DNA from: Candidatus Hebobacteria bacterium
GTDB lineage: Bacteria > Armatimonadota > Hebobacteria > Hebobacterales > Hebobacteraceae
NCBI GenBank assembly: GCA_029821235.1
Contig: JALGTT010000033.1
Span: 1-9,455 of the forward strand
Length of the DNA stretch: 9,455 nucleotides
Direction: 5' to 3'
This document shows, in pieces, positions 1 to 6,855 of the stretch (positions are counted from its first letter, which is position 1; the number at the start of each line of letters is the position of its first letter). The notes under the pieces are model-generated. The model did not search any database and was not told the DNA's origin. It was given only the letters and a program-made list of their open reading frames with translations. The translations under genes and the position numbers were made by a program.

Positions 1-512
1 CCATCGCCCTGCGGACGCTTCACTACGAATCCTGTCGCCACTGCGGGGGGTGTGATGAGACCGGCCGGTGTGTGGTGCAGGACGACCTGGCATCGCTTCA
101 CGACAAGATCCGCGCGGCCCGGCACCTGATCCTCGCCTCCCCCATCCACTTCTCCGGCGTATCCGGTGAGACCAAGGCGATGATAGACCGCGCCCAGGCC
201 TTCTGGGTCGCCACCTACCGGCTGAAAACGCCGGTCTCGGAGTTGGCGGGGGAGCGGCGAGGTCTCTTCATCGCCACCGCCGGGGGCGGAGACCGGCGGG
301 TGTTTGCGTGGGCGGCGCATCCGGTGCGGGCCTTCTTCAATTGCACCGGGTTCCGCTCCTGGGGGGAGCTGTTCGAGGCGAATACAGATCGCCCGCCGCC
401 CGTAGCGGCACGGGGGGAGGTATTGAGCAGGGCGGAGGCGGTGGGCCGTAAACTGGTGGAGGAGGGGCACGAGGGCGAGGGTGGAGGGCGAAACCCTGAG
501 CAGAGCGCATAG
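1..512 (+). CDS. Iron-sulfur flavoprotein-like NAD(P)H-dependent FMN reductase family protein, 5'-truncated
   Basis: Flavodoxin-fold redox protein, probably binding FMN and perhaps a [4Fe-4S] cluster, acting in cytoplasmic electron transfer. The frame is open from base 3 to the TAG at 510-512 (169 residues visible). A GTG at 72 gives an apparent start, but translation upstream of it reads through a cysteine cluster, CRHCGGCDETGRC (about residues 11-23 of the visible part). This is a CX2CX2CX5C pattern like the compact cluster motif of archaeal iron-sulfur flavoprotein (Isf). It is followed by the family's VxxDDL segment, an ASPIHFSG strand-loop where SPVY is usual, and a glycine-rich ATAGGG loop. 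The real start therefore lies outside the window, and the missing part should carry the N-terminal phosphate-binding loop. The next gene is a paralogue 33 bp downstream on the same strand, so the two are probably co-transcribed. The family is clear; substrate and cluster occupancy are not. Confidence 0.82.
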   Translation, partial: IALRTLHYESCRHCGGCDETGRCVVQDDLASLHDKIRAARHLILASPIHFSGVSGETKAMIDRAQAFWVATYRLKTPVSELAGERRGLFIATAGGGDRRVFAWAAHPVRAFFNCTGFRSWGELFEANTDRPPPVAARGEVLSRAEAVGRKLVEEGHEGEGGGRNPEQSA

Positions 513-533
513 TCGGCGGCGCGTTCGCGCCAA

Positions 534-541
534 AGAGGAGG
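534..541 (+). promoter_or_regulatory. Ribosome-binding site of the second flavoprotein
   Basis: AGAGGAGG is a near-perfect Shine-Dalgarno sequence. It lies 4 nt before the ATG at 546 and 7 nt before the ATG at 549. By spacing the second ATG is the better start, and the protein would then lose only one methionine. Confidence 0.7.
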
Positions 542-545
542 CCTG

Positions 546-1115
546 ATGATGCGGATTCTGGTACTGCAGGCATCGCCAAACGAGGACGGCCTCACGGCCA
601 GCATTGCGAAGGAGGCGATGGAGGGAGCGCGGTCGGCGGGGGCGGAGGTGGAACTGGTGCACCTCCGCAAACTCCACCTGGAGGCTTGCCGGGCCTGTGA
701 TGACGGGTGGGGCCGCTGCCGCGAGGAGGGGTTGTGCATCATCGAGGACGACCTGGAAACGGTCAGGGACAAGATTGCGGAGGCCGACGGGCTGATTCTC
801 AGCACTCCCGTGTATTTCGGGGATGTGGCAGAGGTGGTGAAGTCGTGCTTCGACCGGCTGCGGCGCTGTGAGCGCGCCGGCCCCGGGGACCCGAGGGTGG
901 AGGGAAAGTGGGTGCTGGGGATTGCGGCCGCGGGGGGCGGGGGCGGAGGCGGGCCCACCTGCCTGGTTTCCATGGAGCGCTACTACTCCCACCTCGGCCT
1001 GCCGACGTTCGACCAGATGATCGTCACCCGGCGCAGCGCCAGTTACATGCTGCCGGCGGCCCGCGGCGCGGGCGAGCGGTTCGTCGGGTATATCGAGGAG
1101 CAGCGAAACGCCTAG
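546..1115 (+). CDS. Flavodoxin family protein / NADPH-dependent FMN reductase with four-cysteine cluster
   Basis: Cytoplasmic flavodoxin-like oxidoreductase of 189 residues, close to the usual length of the Isf/FMN-reductase group. The N-terminus carries the flavin phosphate loop (ILVLQASPNEDG, residues 4-15). A cysteine cluster at about residues 48-64 reads C-RA-C-DDGWGR-C-REEGL-C (CX2CX6CX5C), wider than that of the upstream neighbour. The IIEDDL segment and the STPVYFGDVAEVVKSCFDR motif (starting near residue 85) follow and are typical of the family. The loop after strand 4 is a run of seven glycines where a GGGQE-like loop is usual. It probably forms an operon with the preceding paralogue. 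It ends 15 bp from the stop of the convergent SDR gene. Physiological substrate and redox partner cannot be read from the sequence. Confidence 0.85.
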   Translation: MMRILVLQASPNEDGLTASIAKEAMEGARSAGAEVELVHLRKLHLEACRACDDGWGRCREEGLCIIEDDLETVRDKIAEADGLILSTPVYFGDVAEVVKSCFDRLRRCERAGPGDPRVEGKWVLGIAAAGGGGGGGPTCLVSMERYYSHLGLPTFDQMIVTRRSASYMLPAARGAGERFVGYIEEQRNA

Positions 1116-1130
1116 CGGAAGCCGCGGCGC

Positions 1131-2072
1131 TTACGCCTCCGTGTCCCGGAAATAGCGGACCGTGGCCGCGAGCCCGTCGCGCAAGGGTACCGCGGGTTCC
1201 CAACCGAGAAGCCGGCGAGCCTTCGCGATATCCGGGCACCGTCTTCTGGGGTCGTCCTTCTCGGCCGGCCGATTGACGATCGAACTGGAGGAGCCGGTGA
1301 TTTCGATCACCAGGCAGGCCGCCTCCAGAATGGTGATCTCCTTCGGGTTCCCGAGGTTCACGGGACCGGCTTCTCCGCTCTCCGCGAGGGCGATGAGTCC
1401 CCGCACCATGTCATCCACATGGCAGAAGCTTCGCGTCTGCCGTCCGTCGCCGAACACGGTGAGTGGTTCCCCGGCCAGCGCCTGCCTGATGAAGGTCGGA
1501 ATCGCCCGCCCGTCGTCGGCCCTCATGCGCGGTCCGTAGGTATTGAAGATGCGAGCGATGCATGTGTCCAGTTGTCGGAATCTGCGGTAGGCGGCGGTGA
1601 GCGCTTCCGCGAACCGCTTGCCTTCGTCATAGACCGCGCGTTCGCCGATGGGGTTCACGTTGCCGCAGTATTCCTCGCGCTGAGGGTGTTCCAGGGGATC
1701 GCCGTAGACCTCCGAGGTGGAGGCGAGCAGGAAGCGCGCGGAGTTGGCGCGCGCGAACTCCAGCATGTTCCACGTGCCCGCGGAGTTGGTCCTCAGGATC
1801 TCGAACGGAATCCGGGTGAAGTCCAGCGGGCTGGCCGGGCTGGCGAGATGGAGCACCACCTCCACGGGCTCCGGCAGTGTGAGCGGGTCGCATACGTCCT
1901 GCTCCACGAACCTGAATCCAGGCGTATCGAGCAGGTGCGCCAGATTGTCCCTGCGGCCGGTGATGAGAGAATCGAGGGCAATGACGCGGCATCCTCGGCG
2001 AAGCAATTCCTCGCACAGATGGGAGCCGAGAAAGCCCGCGCCCCCGGTCACCAGCGCGGAACTGAACCTCAA
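1131..2072 (-). CDS. UDP-glucuronate decarboxylase-like NAD-dependent epimerase/dehydratase (UDP-xylose synthase type)
   Basis: Cytoplasmic extended SDR enzyme, 313 residues, the usual length for bacterial and core eukaryotic UXS. The predicted reaction is UDP-glucuronate to UDP-xylose plus CO2 with recycled NAD. Visible elements: Rossmann loop GGAGFLGS (10-17); HLASPASP (75-82), characteristic of the UXS branch; STSEVYGDP (118-126) with the UXS glutamate at 121; NPIGERAVYDEGK (140-152) with the catalytic pair Tyr148/Lys152; RIFNTYGPRM (174-183); QTRSF (212-216) with Arg214 at the substrate-binding arginine position; PVNLGNP (237-243); and LGWEP (289-293). The start is TTG at 2070-2072, because strand 1 begins immediately after it and AGGAGG precedes it by 8 nt. 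It lies 45 bp downstream of the polymerase/ligase gene on the same strand, so it probably supplies a sugar nucleotide for that glycan. dTDP-glucose dehydratase or a GalE-like epimerase is less likely given the branch motifs. Confidence 0.88.
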   Translation of the reverse strand: MRFSSALVTGGAGFLGSHLCEELLRRGCRVIALDSLITGRRDNLAHLLDTPGFRFVEQDVCDPLTLPEPVEVVLHLASPASPLDFTRIPFEILRTNSAGTWNMLEFARANSARFLLASTSEVYGDPLEHPQREEYCGNVNPIGERAVYDEGKRFAEALTAAYRRFRQLDTCIARIFNTYGPRMRADDGRAIPTFIRQALAGEPLTVFGDGRQTRSFCHVDDMVRGLIALAESGEAGPVNLGNPKEITILEAACLVIEITGSSSSIVNRPAEKDDPRRRCPDIAKARRLLGWEPAVPLRDGLAATVRYFRDTEA

Positions 2073-2080
2073 GGTTGTGT

Positions 2081-2086
2081 CCTCCT
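2081..2086 (-). promoter_or_regulatory. Ribosome-binding site deciding the TTG start of the UDP-xylose synthase-like gene
   Basis: On the minus strand this reads AGGAGG, followed by an 8-nt spacer and then TTG at 2072-2070. No ATG is available that would preserve the Rossmann strand, so this site supports the TTG start. Confidence 0.75.
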
Positions 2087-2117
2087 CTTCAACTCGATTC
2101 CGTGACGCGACACGCGC

Positions 2118-4775
2118 CTAGCGTCCCCGCCCCGCGCCGCCCGCCGGCGCTCTCTGGGCAGAGGCGGCCCTCCCCGCGGCCTTGTCCAGCACTGCGCGCG
2201 CCTCTCTTCCCTCTTCCGTATTCGGCGACTCCAGCGCCAGCCTGCCCAGTTCCTCGGTGCCCTTCCTCACCCGCCCGAGCCGGATCAGCGTGTAGGCGCG
2301 ATGCAACCGCGCCCTCTCCAACTTGGGATCCAACGCCAGCGCCAGGTCGAAATTCTTGAGCGCGGCCCGATACCACTTGAGTTGATATTGGGCAAACCCG
2401 AGGGCATAGTGGGCCTGCGCCGATTTGGGGTCTGCGGCCACCCACTGCTTGCAGGCCTTGACCGCTTCCCGGTACCGCTTGCAGGCGAGCAGGAACTCCG
2501 CGAGCTGTCCTCTGAGCGCGGCGCTGTTCGGGTTTGCCTGCACCGCGTGCCGTACGTCTTCTATCACCTTGTCGAGATCGCCCTGCCGCTGGTGAATGTC
2601 GCGCAGGAGCAGGAATATCTTGGGCTCCCTTGGGTCAATCTCCGCGGCCTTGCGCGCGTGGATCTCCGCTTCCTCCCACTGGCCCTTGGCGAACAACACC
2701 TCGGCCAGGCCCGCCTGATGGTGAAAGAGAGTGGGAGCGAGCCGTACCGACTCCCGAAGAGCGGCCTCCGCCTTGTCCAGTTGGCCCAATTCCTTATAGG
2801 TGACGCCCAGGTTGTAGTACATGGGCCCGCTGCCCGGCATCAGGGAGAGCGCGCGCTCGCTGGCTGCGGCCGCCTCCTCCAACCGCTTTCTCCTCTCCTC
2901 CGACGATTGGGCGTATTCCCCCAGCTTCCCCTCAGCATAGGCGAGTTGGTAGTAGGCCAGCGCCGAGTAGGGGGCCAGTTCCGCCGCCCTCTTGGCCATC
3001 GCCGCAGAGAGTTGCATCCAGGTCGCGGCCTCCCGCAGCTTGGCCTCCGCGGTCTGCATGTCGCCCTGCTTGGCGGCCGCGTCTCGTTCGGTCTCGGCCT
3101 GCTGCGCGCGGACGGCCGCATGCTCCGAGGCGCGCACTATGAGGGACGCGCGCACGGGCGTGATCGCCGCCCACGCCAAGAGCGCAAACATCCCCGCACA
3201 CGCCAGCGCCGCCGCCGCCACGCCGGGCACACTCAGCCGGCGGAAACGCAGTTCGCCGAGCGGCCCCTCCCCCGCGGCCTTCGGCTGCTCCGCCTTTCCT
3301 GCGACCAGCGTCTTCCCTTTGCTCCGGCCAGATGCCCCCAAGGCCCCCTCCGCACGCGACCCGCGGGTCTCGGCGGTGGCCGCCAGCTCCGTTCGTCCAC
3401 CGCCTGCCACCACCAACATTCCCAACCACAGCCAGAAGAGCGTGACCGGCCCGGTCTGTCGGAAAGTTACGCCGAAGAAGTTCTGAAAGAGAAACGCCAG
3501 ATAGCCGACCACTATCGCCAGCCCCACATGCCGCCAAGCAGTTTCCCGTCCCCGCCAGTAGAGCTTGATTGCTGCGGCGAGCGCGGCACCGAGCAAGGTG
3601 AAGAAAACGATTCCGCCGACAATCCCCAGACCGGACAGCACCTGAAGATACTCGTTGTGGGCATATGCCGGAGCGAACAGCCCTTGTCTCCGCTGCGGGC
3701 TCTGAAGATACCATTCCGCGGCCATCTTCTTCAAGGAAACCATTCTGAAGTTGCCGTACCCGCGGCCCAGCAGAGGCGCCTCGCGGAAGATCTCGTATGC
3801 CGTCCGCCAGTGGAGTTCTCGCTCCTTGGCGTAAGGGTCCTGGAAGTGCAACACCTTCTGGACGCGGGCCTGCTGTTTGGGGGGCATGTGGCGATAGGCG
3901 AGTGCCCCCGCTCCCCCCGCCAGGAGCAGCCCCGCGAGGAGGCTCGGGATCGCCACCCGCATCACTCTGCGTCCCCCCCGCACCACGGCCATCAGCGCCG
4001 CGATCAGGGTGCCCATCCCCAGCCCGATGAATCCCGCCATGGTGTAGGACAAGAAGAGGGACACCAGCATCGCCAGCGCGAGCAGGGAGAAGACGACCGT
4101 GCGCACCCAGACCCACGCGGAGCGTTCCCCCTCCCTGTCAGGACGCGGCCAGGCGATGGCGACCGCGATGGGAATGAGCAGAATCAAGTAGCCGCCGAGG
4201 AACGTCGGGTTGCCCAGAAACGAGAAGACGCGCGTGACCTCGCCCAAGGTGTACTTGATGAAGTCGTGACCTGTTGCCTGTGCGAACGCGTAGGCGCTCA
4301 CCGGTATGGAGCCGAGCACTGCGGCTATCATGACGCGCGTTGCCTGCCGCAGGCTCCGCAGGGTGACGACCGCGAGCAGGTAGATGCCCACGTTGGCCGC
4401 CAGGCGCGCGAACTCGGAGACCGCAACATAGCGGAACTGAGCATAGGAGATGGAGATGGCGGCCCACAGGGCAAACGCCAACACCAGCAGATTCAGCCGG
4501 GAGCGAACCCAGGTCAGCCGCCCTCTGGCCAGCCCCACCACCAGCCACAAACCGAGGCCCGCCGCCACGCCCAGCCCCAGCACCACATCCTTGACATCAC
4601 ACATGTTACGGCTGCGGGTATTGATGACCACCGGCACCGCGATGACGAGGAGAATCAACAGCGCCTCGCCGACGAGCTGCACCCAGTCCCTGCCCGGGCG
4701 GGCATGGCGGGGGGCCGAGGCGCGCCGGGAGGCCTCACCCTGGCCCTTCTTGGTCTTCCCACTCCGCTTGCGCAT
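2118..4775 (-). CDS. O-antigen ligase/polymerase (Wzy/WaaL-like) membrane protein with C-terminal TPR array
   Basis: 885-residue integral membrane protein predicted to polymerise or ligate lipid-linked glycan at the outer face of the inner membrane. A basic N-terminus (1-30) is followed by about 12 hydrophobic segments (33-51, 63-82, 93-110, 125-139, 147-166, 185-209, 223-243, 244-266, 274-293, 376-403, 414-434, 442-458). Family motifs are FSFLGNPTFLGGYL (184-197), LLGRGYGNF (335-343) and AHNEYLQVLSGLGIVGG (372-388); His373 is at the conserved periplasmic-loop position of WaaL-like enzymes. A Gly/Ala/Lys-rich linker (459-515) precedes a thirteenth segment (517-538), an Ala/Glu/Gln-rich helix (551-598), one enlarged TPR (599-648) and six in-phase 34-residue TPRs starting at 649, 683, 717, 751, 785 and 819. 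ATG 4775 is the only usable start, as a stop lies five codons upstream; it has no Shine-Dalgarno. First gene of a probable two-gene unit with the UXS-like gene. Polymerase and ligase cannot be separated by sequence alone. Confidence 0.87.
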   Translation of the reverse strand: MRKRSGKTKKGQGEASRRASAPRHARPGRDWVQLVGEALLILLVIAVPVVINTRSRNMCDVKDVVLGLGVAAGLGLWLVVGLARGRLTWVRSRLNLLVLAFALWAAISISYAQFRYVAVSEFARLAANVGIYLLAVVTLRSLRQATRVMIAAVLGSIPVSAYAFAQATGHDFIKYTLGEVTRVFSFLGNPTFLGGYLILLIPIAVAIAWPRPDREGERSAWVWVRTVVFSLLALAMLVSLFLSYTMAGFIGLGMGTLIAALMAVVRGGRRVMRVAIPSLLAGLLLAGGAGALAYRHMPPKQQARVQKVLHFQDPYAKERELHWRTAYEIFREAPLLGRGYGNFRMVSLKKMAAEWYLQSPQRRQGLFAPAYAHNEYLQVLSGLGIVGGIVFFTLLGAALAAAIKLYWRGRETAWRHVGLAIVVGYLAFLFQNFFGVTFRQTGPVTLFWLWLGMLVVAGGGRTELAATAETRGSRAEGALGASGRSKGKTLVAGKAEQPKAAGEGPLGELRFRRLSVPGVAAAALACAGMFALLAWAAITPVRASLIVRASEHAAVRAQQAETERDAAAKQGDMQTAEAKLREAATWMQLSAAMAKRAAELAPYSALAYYQLAYAEGKLGEYAQSSEERRKRLEEAAAASERALSLMPGSGPMYYNLGVTYKELGQLDKAEAALRESVRLAPTLFHHQAGLAEVLFAKGQWEEAEIHARKAAEIDPREPKIFLLLRDIHQRQGDLDKVIEDVRHAVQANPNSAALRGQLAEFLLACKRYREAVKACKQWVAADPKSAQAHYALGFAQYQLKWYRAALKNFDLALALDPKLERARLHRAYTLIRLGRVRKGTEELGRLALESPNTEEGREARAVLDKAAGRAASAQRAPAGGAGRGR

Positions 4776-4780
4776 AGCAC

Positions 4781-4786
4781 ATGGTA
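4781..4786 (-). promoter_or_regulatory. Possible -10 element for a leaderless polymerase/ligase transcript
   Basis: The minus strand reads TACCAT (fits TAnnnT) ending 5 nt before the ATG. No purine-rich Shine-Dalgarno is present between the upstream stop and the start. Such placement would put the transcript start at or next to the ATG. I see no good -35 box, so this is tentative. Confidence 0.22.
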
Positions 4787-4805
4787 ACTACGACACGTGA
4801 CCCCG

Positions 4806-4852
4806 TGCTACCTTGTCGGGGGTGGAGTGCGGTTCCGGCCGTAGAGGTAGCA
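4806..4852 (+). repeat. 8-bp inverted repeat overlapping the transporter ribosome-binding site
   Basis: TGCTACCT (4806-4813) and AGGTAGCA (4845-4852) are perfect inverted copies separated by 31 bp. The right arm contains AGGT of the AGAGGT Shine-Dalgarno (4843-4848) of the transporter gene. In RNA it could hide that site; in DNA it could be an operator between the divergent genes. Two copies of CTTGTCGG (4812-4819 and 4854-4861) also lie here. Confidence 0.4.
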
Positions 4853-4854
4853 GC

Positions 4855-5718
4855 TTGTCGGTGCAGAAGCCTGGAAGTATGGCGTCGGTTGGAAGTGCAC
4901 GCTTGCTCTTGGTCGTCACCGCTCTACTGTGGAGCCTGGGCGGCGCGTTTCTGAAGAGCCTCCCCGAGGTGAACTGGTTGATGATCGCGGGCGTGCGCTC
5001 GCTGGCGGCCGCTCTTCTCTTCCTGCCGGGCCTGAGGATGGCGCGGCCGCCGGCCCGCAAGTTGGTTCCGGTGGTATTGCTGTACGCGGCGGTGGTGACC
5101 ACCCTTATGGGTTCTATGCAATTCGGCACCGCCGCGCAGGGCATCTGGCTCCAGTACACCGCGCCCGCGGTGGTGGCGCTGTGGGCCTGGAGGGTCCGCC
5201 GCCAGAAGCCGACGCGGACCGAGGGGGCGGCGCTGGCGCTCACGGGGATAGCGCTGGTGCTGATCGTGACCGGTGGCTCTGGGGTCGATCACCGCTACTC
5301 GTTGCTCCTGGGTCTGGTGAGCGGCATCGTCTATGGGGGCCTAATCATCGGCCTGAAGGATCTGTCCGACGTACCCGCGCCGGCCATTCACGTGTGGACC
5401 AATCTGGGAGCCGCGGCCCTGGTGCTCCCCATCGCGCTGTGTTTCGGGGTTCCCTTCCCCGCCGCGCCCCGCGATCTGGGGCTGGTGGTGGTGATGGGGT
5501 TGGTGCAACTCGCCGTCCCCTACCACCTGTTTCAGTGGGCGCTCAAGCGAACCCGCGCACTGGAGGCCTCCCTCATCCTGTTGTTGGAGCCAATCCTGAA
5601 TCCCACCTGGGCCTATCTCGTCACCGGCGAAGTGCCCTCCCCGCGGGTGATCGCGGGATGTGTCCTGATCGCGTGCGGGCTGTTCGCCTTCACGGTCGGC
5701 GCGGCCGGCCGAAGGTGA
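4855..5718 (+). CDS. EamA/DMT (drug/metabolite transporter) superfamily permease
   Basis: Ten-segment inner-membrane permease of 287 residues made of two EamA repeats (about 17-140 and 150-284), the usual size of the family. Members move small metabolites or drugs, and the substrate cannot be predicted. Visible features include the first helix with TALLWSLGGAFLK, hydrophobic stretches at roughly 10-residue intervals throughout, and the strong second-repeat signature LEPILNPTWAYLVTGEVPS (from about residue 244). The start is uncertain. TTG 4855 follows AGAGGT at a 6-nt spacing; ATG 4879, eight codons later, starts right before helix 1 but has only GGAAG one base upstream. A TTG at 4813 would add residues that do not look like family sequence. 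The gene is divergent from the polymerase/ligase gene, and nothing shows a shared pathway with it or with the c-di-GMP genes downstream. Confidence 0.88.
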   Translation: MSVQKPGSMASVGSARLLLVVTALLWSLGGAFLKSLPEVNWLMIAGVRSLAAALLFLPGLRMARPPARKLVPVVLLYAAVVTTLMGSMQFGTAAQGIWLQYTAPAVVALWAWRVRRQKPTRTEGAALALTGIALVLIVTGGSGVDHRYSLLLGLVSGIVYGGLIIGLKDLSDVPAPAIHVWTNLGAAALVLPIALCFGVPFPAAPRDLGLVVVMGLVQLAVPYHLFQWALKRTRALEASLILLLEPILNPTWAYLVTGEVPSPRVIAGCVLIACGLFAFTVGAAGRR

Positions 5719-5734
5719 GCGTCCCCCTTCCTCC

Positions 5735-5771
5735 GTAGGCGCCCGTCCGCCCGTCCGACCTCCGCGCCTAT
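5735..5771 (+). terminator. Weak hairpin downstream of the transporter gene, possible terminator
   Basis: TAGGCGC (5736-5742) and GCGCCTA (5764-5770) are perfect inverted copies, extended by one G-T pair (5735/5771), with a 21-nt loop. The loop overlaps a tandem pair of CGCCCGTC (5740-5747, 5748-5755). It begins 16 bp after the stop codon. There is no T-run, so termination would not be the classical intrinsic kind. Confidence 0.3.
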
Positions 5772-5871
5772 CGTCCTCTAGCACCCCTTGCAGGCTTCGA
5801 GATGGGCATATGTTTCTCCCAAGGGCAGGGCTGGTGTGGAATAACCTGGCAGAAGCAAAGGGGCGACACGA

Positions 5872-6855
5872 TTGCGCGGACATAGTTTCGCAGTACTGGT
5901 AGTCGAGCCGGGCAGGGCGAAGCTCAGCCGGTTCAACGTGGAACTACAGGGCGAGACTCTGTGGGCCGCCGGCCCCGAGAAACTCGCCCAGGCCGCCGCG
6001 CGCGCATCCGGGAGAGGGGGACGACCGGAGTTGGTGGCGGTGGCCGCGGAGCCTCAGATCGCCCTCGAATTGGCCGAAGAACTGAGACGGCGCGGCCTGG
6101 CGAGGTCCGTGTTCCTGATCACCCCGGCGGAGGATGAGGAGGCCCCGGCAGAGCAAGAGCCGGCGGCGGAAGGCCCCCCTGGACCGGAGGAGTTGATCGG
6201 CCCCGGACGCGTCAAGGTTGCGCTCCCCACCGACTGGTCTGCGATGGATCCCGGCGACCTGCTGCTTCACCTGGTGAACGCGGTGATCGGCGCTCAGGCG
6301 CGCAATCCGGTCAGCGCTCTCACAGGGCTCCCTGGCAGCCCCGTGCTGCGTGACGATGTGGAGAGGCGTTTGAGCGCGGGTGAGCCGTTCATCTTTCTCT
6401 ATCTCGACATAGACAACTTCAAGGCCTACAACGACGTATACGGCTTCGGCCGTGGCGACATCGTGATTCGCGCGCTCGCGAAGGAGGTGGTGGAGGCTAC
6501 CAGGAGATGCGGCACCCCGACCGACTTGTGTGTCCACATCGGGGGCGATGATTTCGCGGTGGTCACCACCTCGCCTCGGTATGCGGAGATCGCGCGGGAG
6601 ATCACCGCGGGTTTCGCGGGCAAGGTCCCCGGCTTCTACGACGCGGAGGCGCGGGCCAGGAAGTACATCGAAACCCCCAGCCGCCGGGGGGAGCCGACCC
6701 GATATCCGCTGATGACCGTATCCATTGGGGGCGTGAACACGGCTCTCAGAAGGATAGAGGGATATCTCCACCTCACCGAGATCGCGGCCGAGGTGAAGGG
6801 CTACGCGAAGGCGCTGGAGGGCAATCAGTTCGTAATGGACAGAAGACGGGGATAG
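5872..6855 (+). CDS. GGDEF-family protein with degenerate receiver-like N-terminus and GGDDF active-site variant
   Basis: Soluble 327-residue protein, probably of c-di-GMP signalling. Residues 1-85 follow the strand/helix order of a response-regulator receiver: VLVVEPG (8-14), ELVAVAAEP (53-61), SVFLIT (79-84). The phosphoacceptor Asp position is Ala/Val, so phosphorylation is not expected. An acidic Pro/Glu-rich stretch (86-108) precedes VKVALPTDWSAMDPGDLL (114-131), which resembles the last receiver strand and helix but lacks the conserved Lys. The GGDEF domain spans about 143-325: LTGLPG (150-155), YLDIDNFKAYND (177-188) with metal-ligand Asp179, signature GGDDF (224-228), and SIGGV (284-288). 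The I-site RxxD is TPTD (215-218), so the Arg is missing. The start is TTG 5872: an in-frame TAA lies at 5842 and no other start comes before receiver-like strand 1; AAAGGGG lies 8 nt upstream. Active cyclase, GTP sensor and inactive effector all remain possible. Confidence 0.82.
   Translation: MRGHSFAVLVVEPGRAKLSRFNVELQGETLWAAGPEKLAQAAARASGRGGRPELVAVAAEPQIALELAEELRRRGLARSVFLITPAEDEEAPAEQEPAAEGPPGPEELIGPGRVKVALPTDWSAMDPGDLLLHLVNAVIGAQARNPVSALTGLPGSPVLRDDVERRLSAGEPFIFLYLDIDNFKAYNDVYGFGRGDIVIRALAKEVVEATRRCGTPTDLCVHIGGDDFAVVTTSPRYAEIAREITAGFAGKVPGFYDAEARARKYIETPSRRGEPTRYPLMTVSIGGVNTALRRIEGYLHLTEIAAEVKGYAKALEGNQFVMDRRRG

Noticed and set aside
72..512. GTG at 72 as the start of the first flavoprotein
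   Set aside because: The frame continues upstream to the window edge and encodes the family's cysteine cluster, so 72 is internal.
930..955. Seven-glycine run in the second flavoprotein as a sign of sequencing error or frameshift
   Set aside because: Family motifs continue in the same frame on both sides, and the family normally has a glycine-rich loop here, so the frame is sound.
2301..4787. 828-residue open frame on the + strand opposite the polymerase/ligase gene
   Set aside because: Its translation is Arg/Gln/His/Pro-rich with no domain pattern, and it mirrors a clear membrane-TPR protein. It is an antisense shadow produced by high GC.
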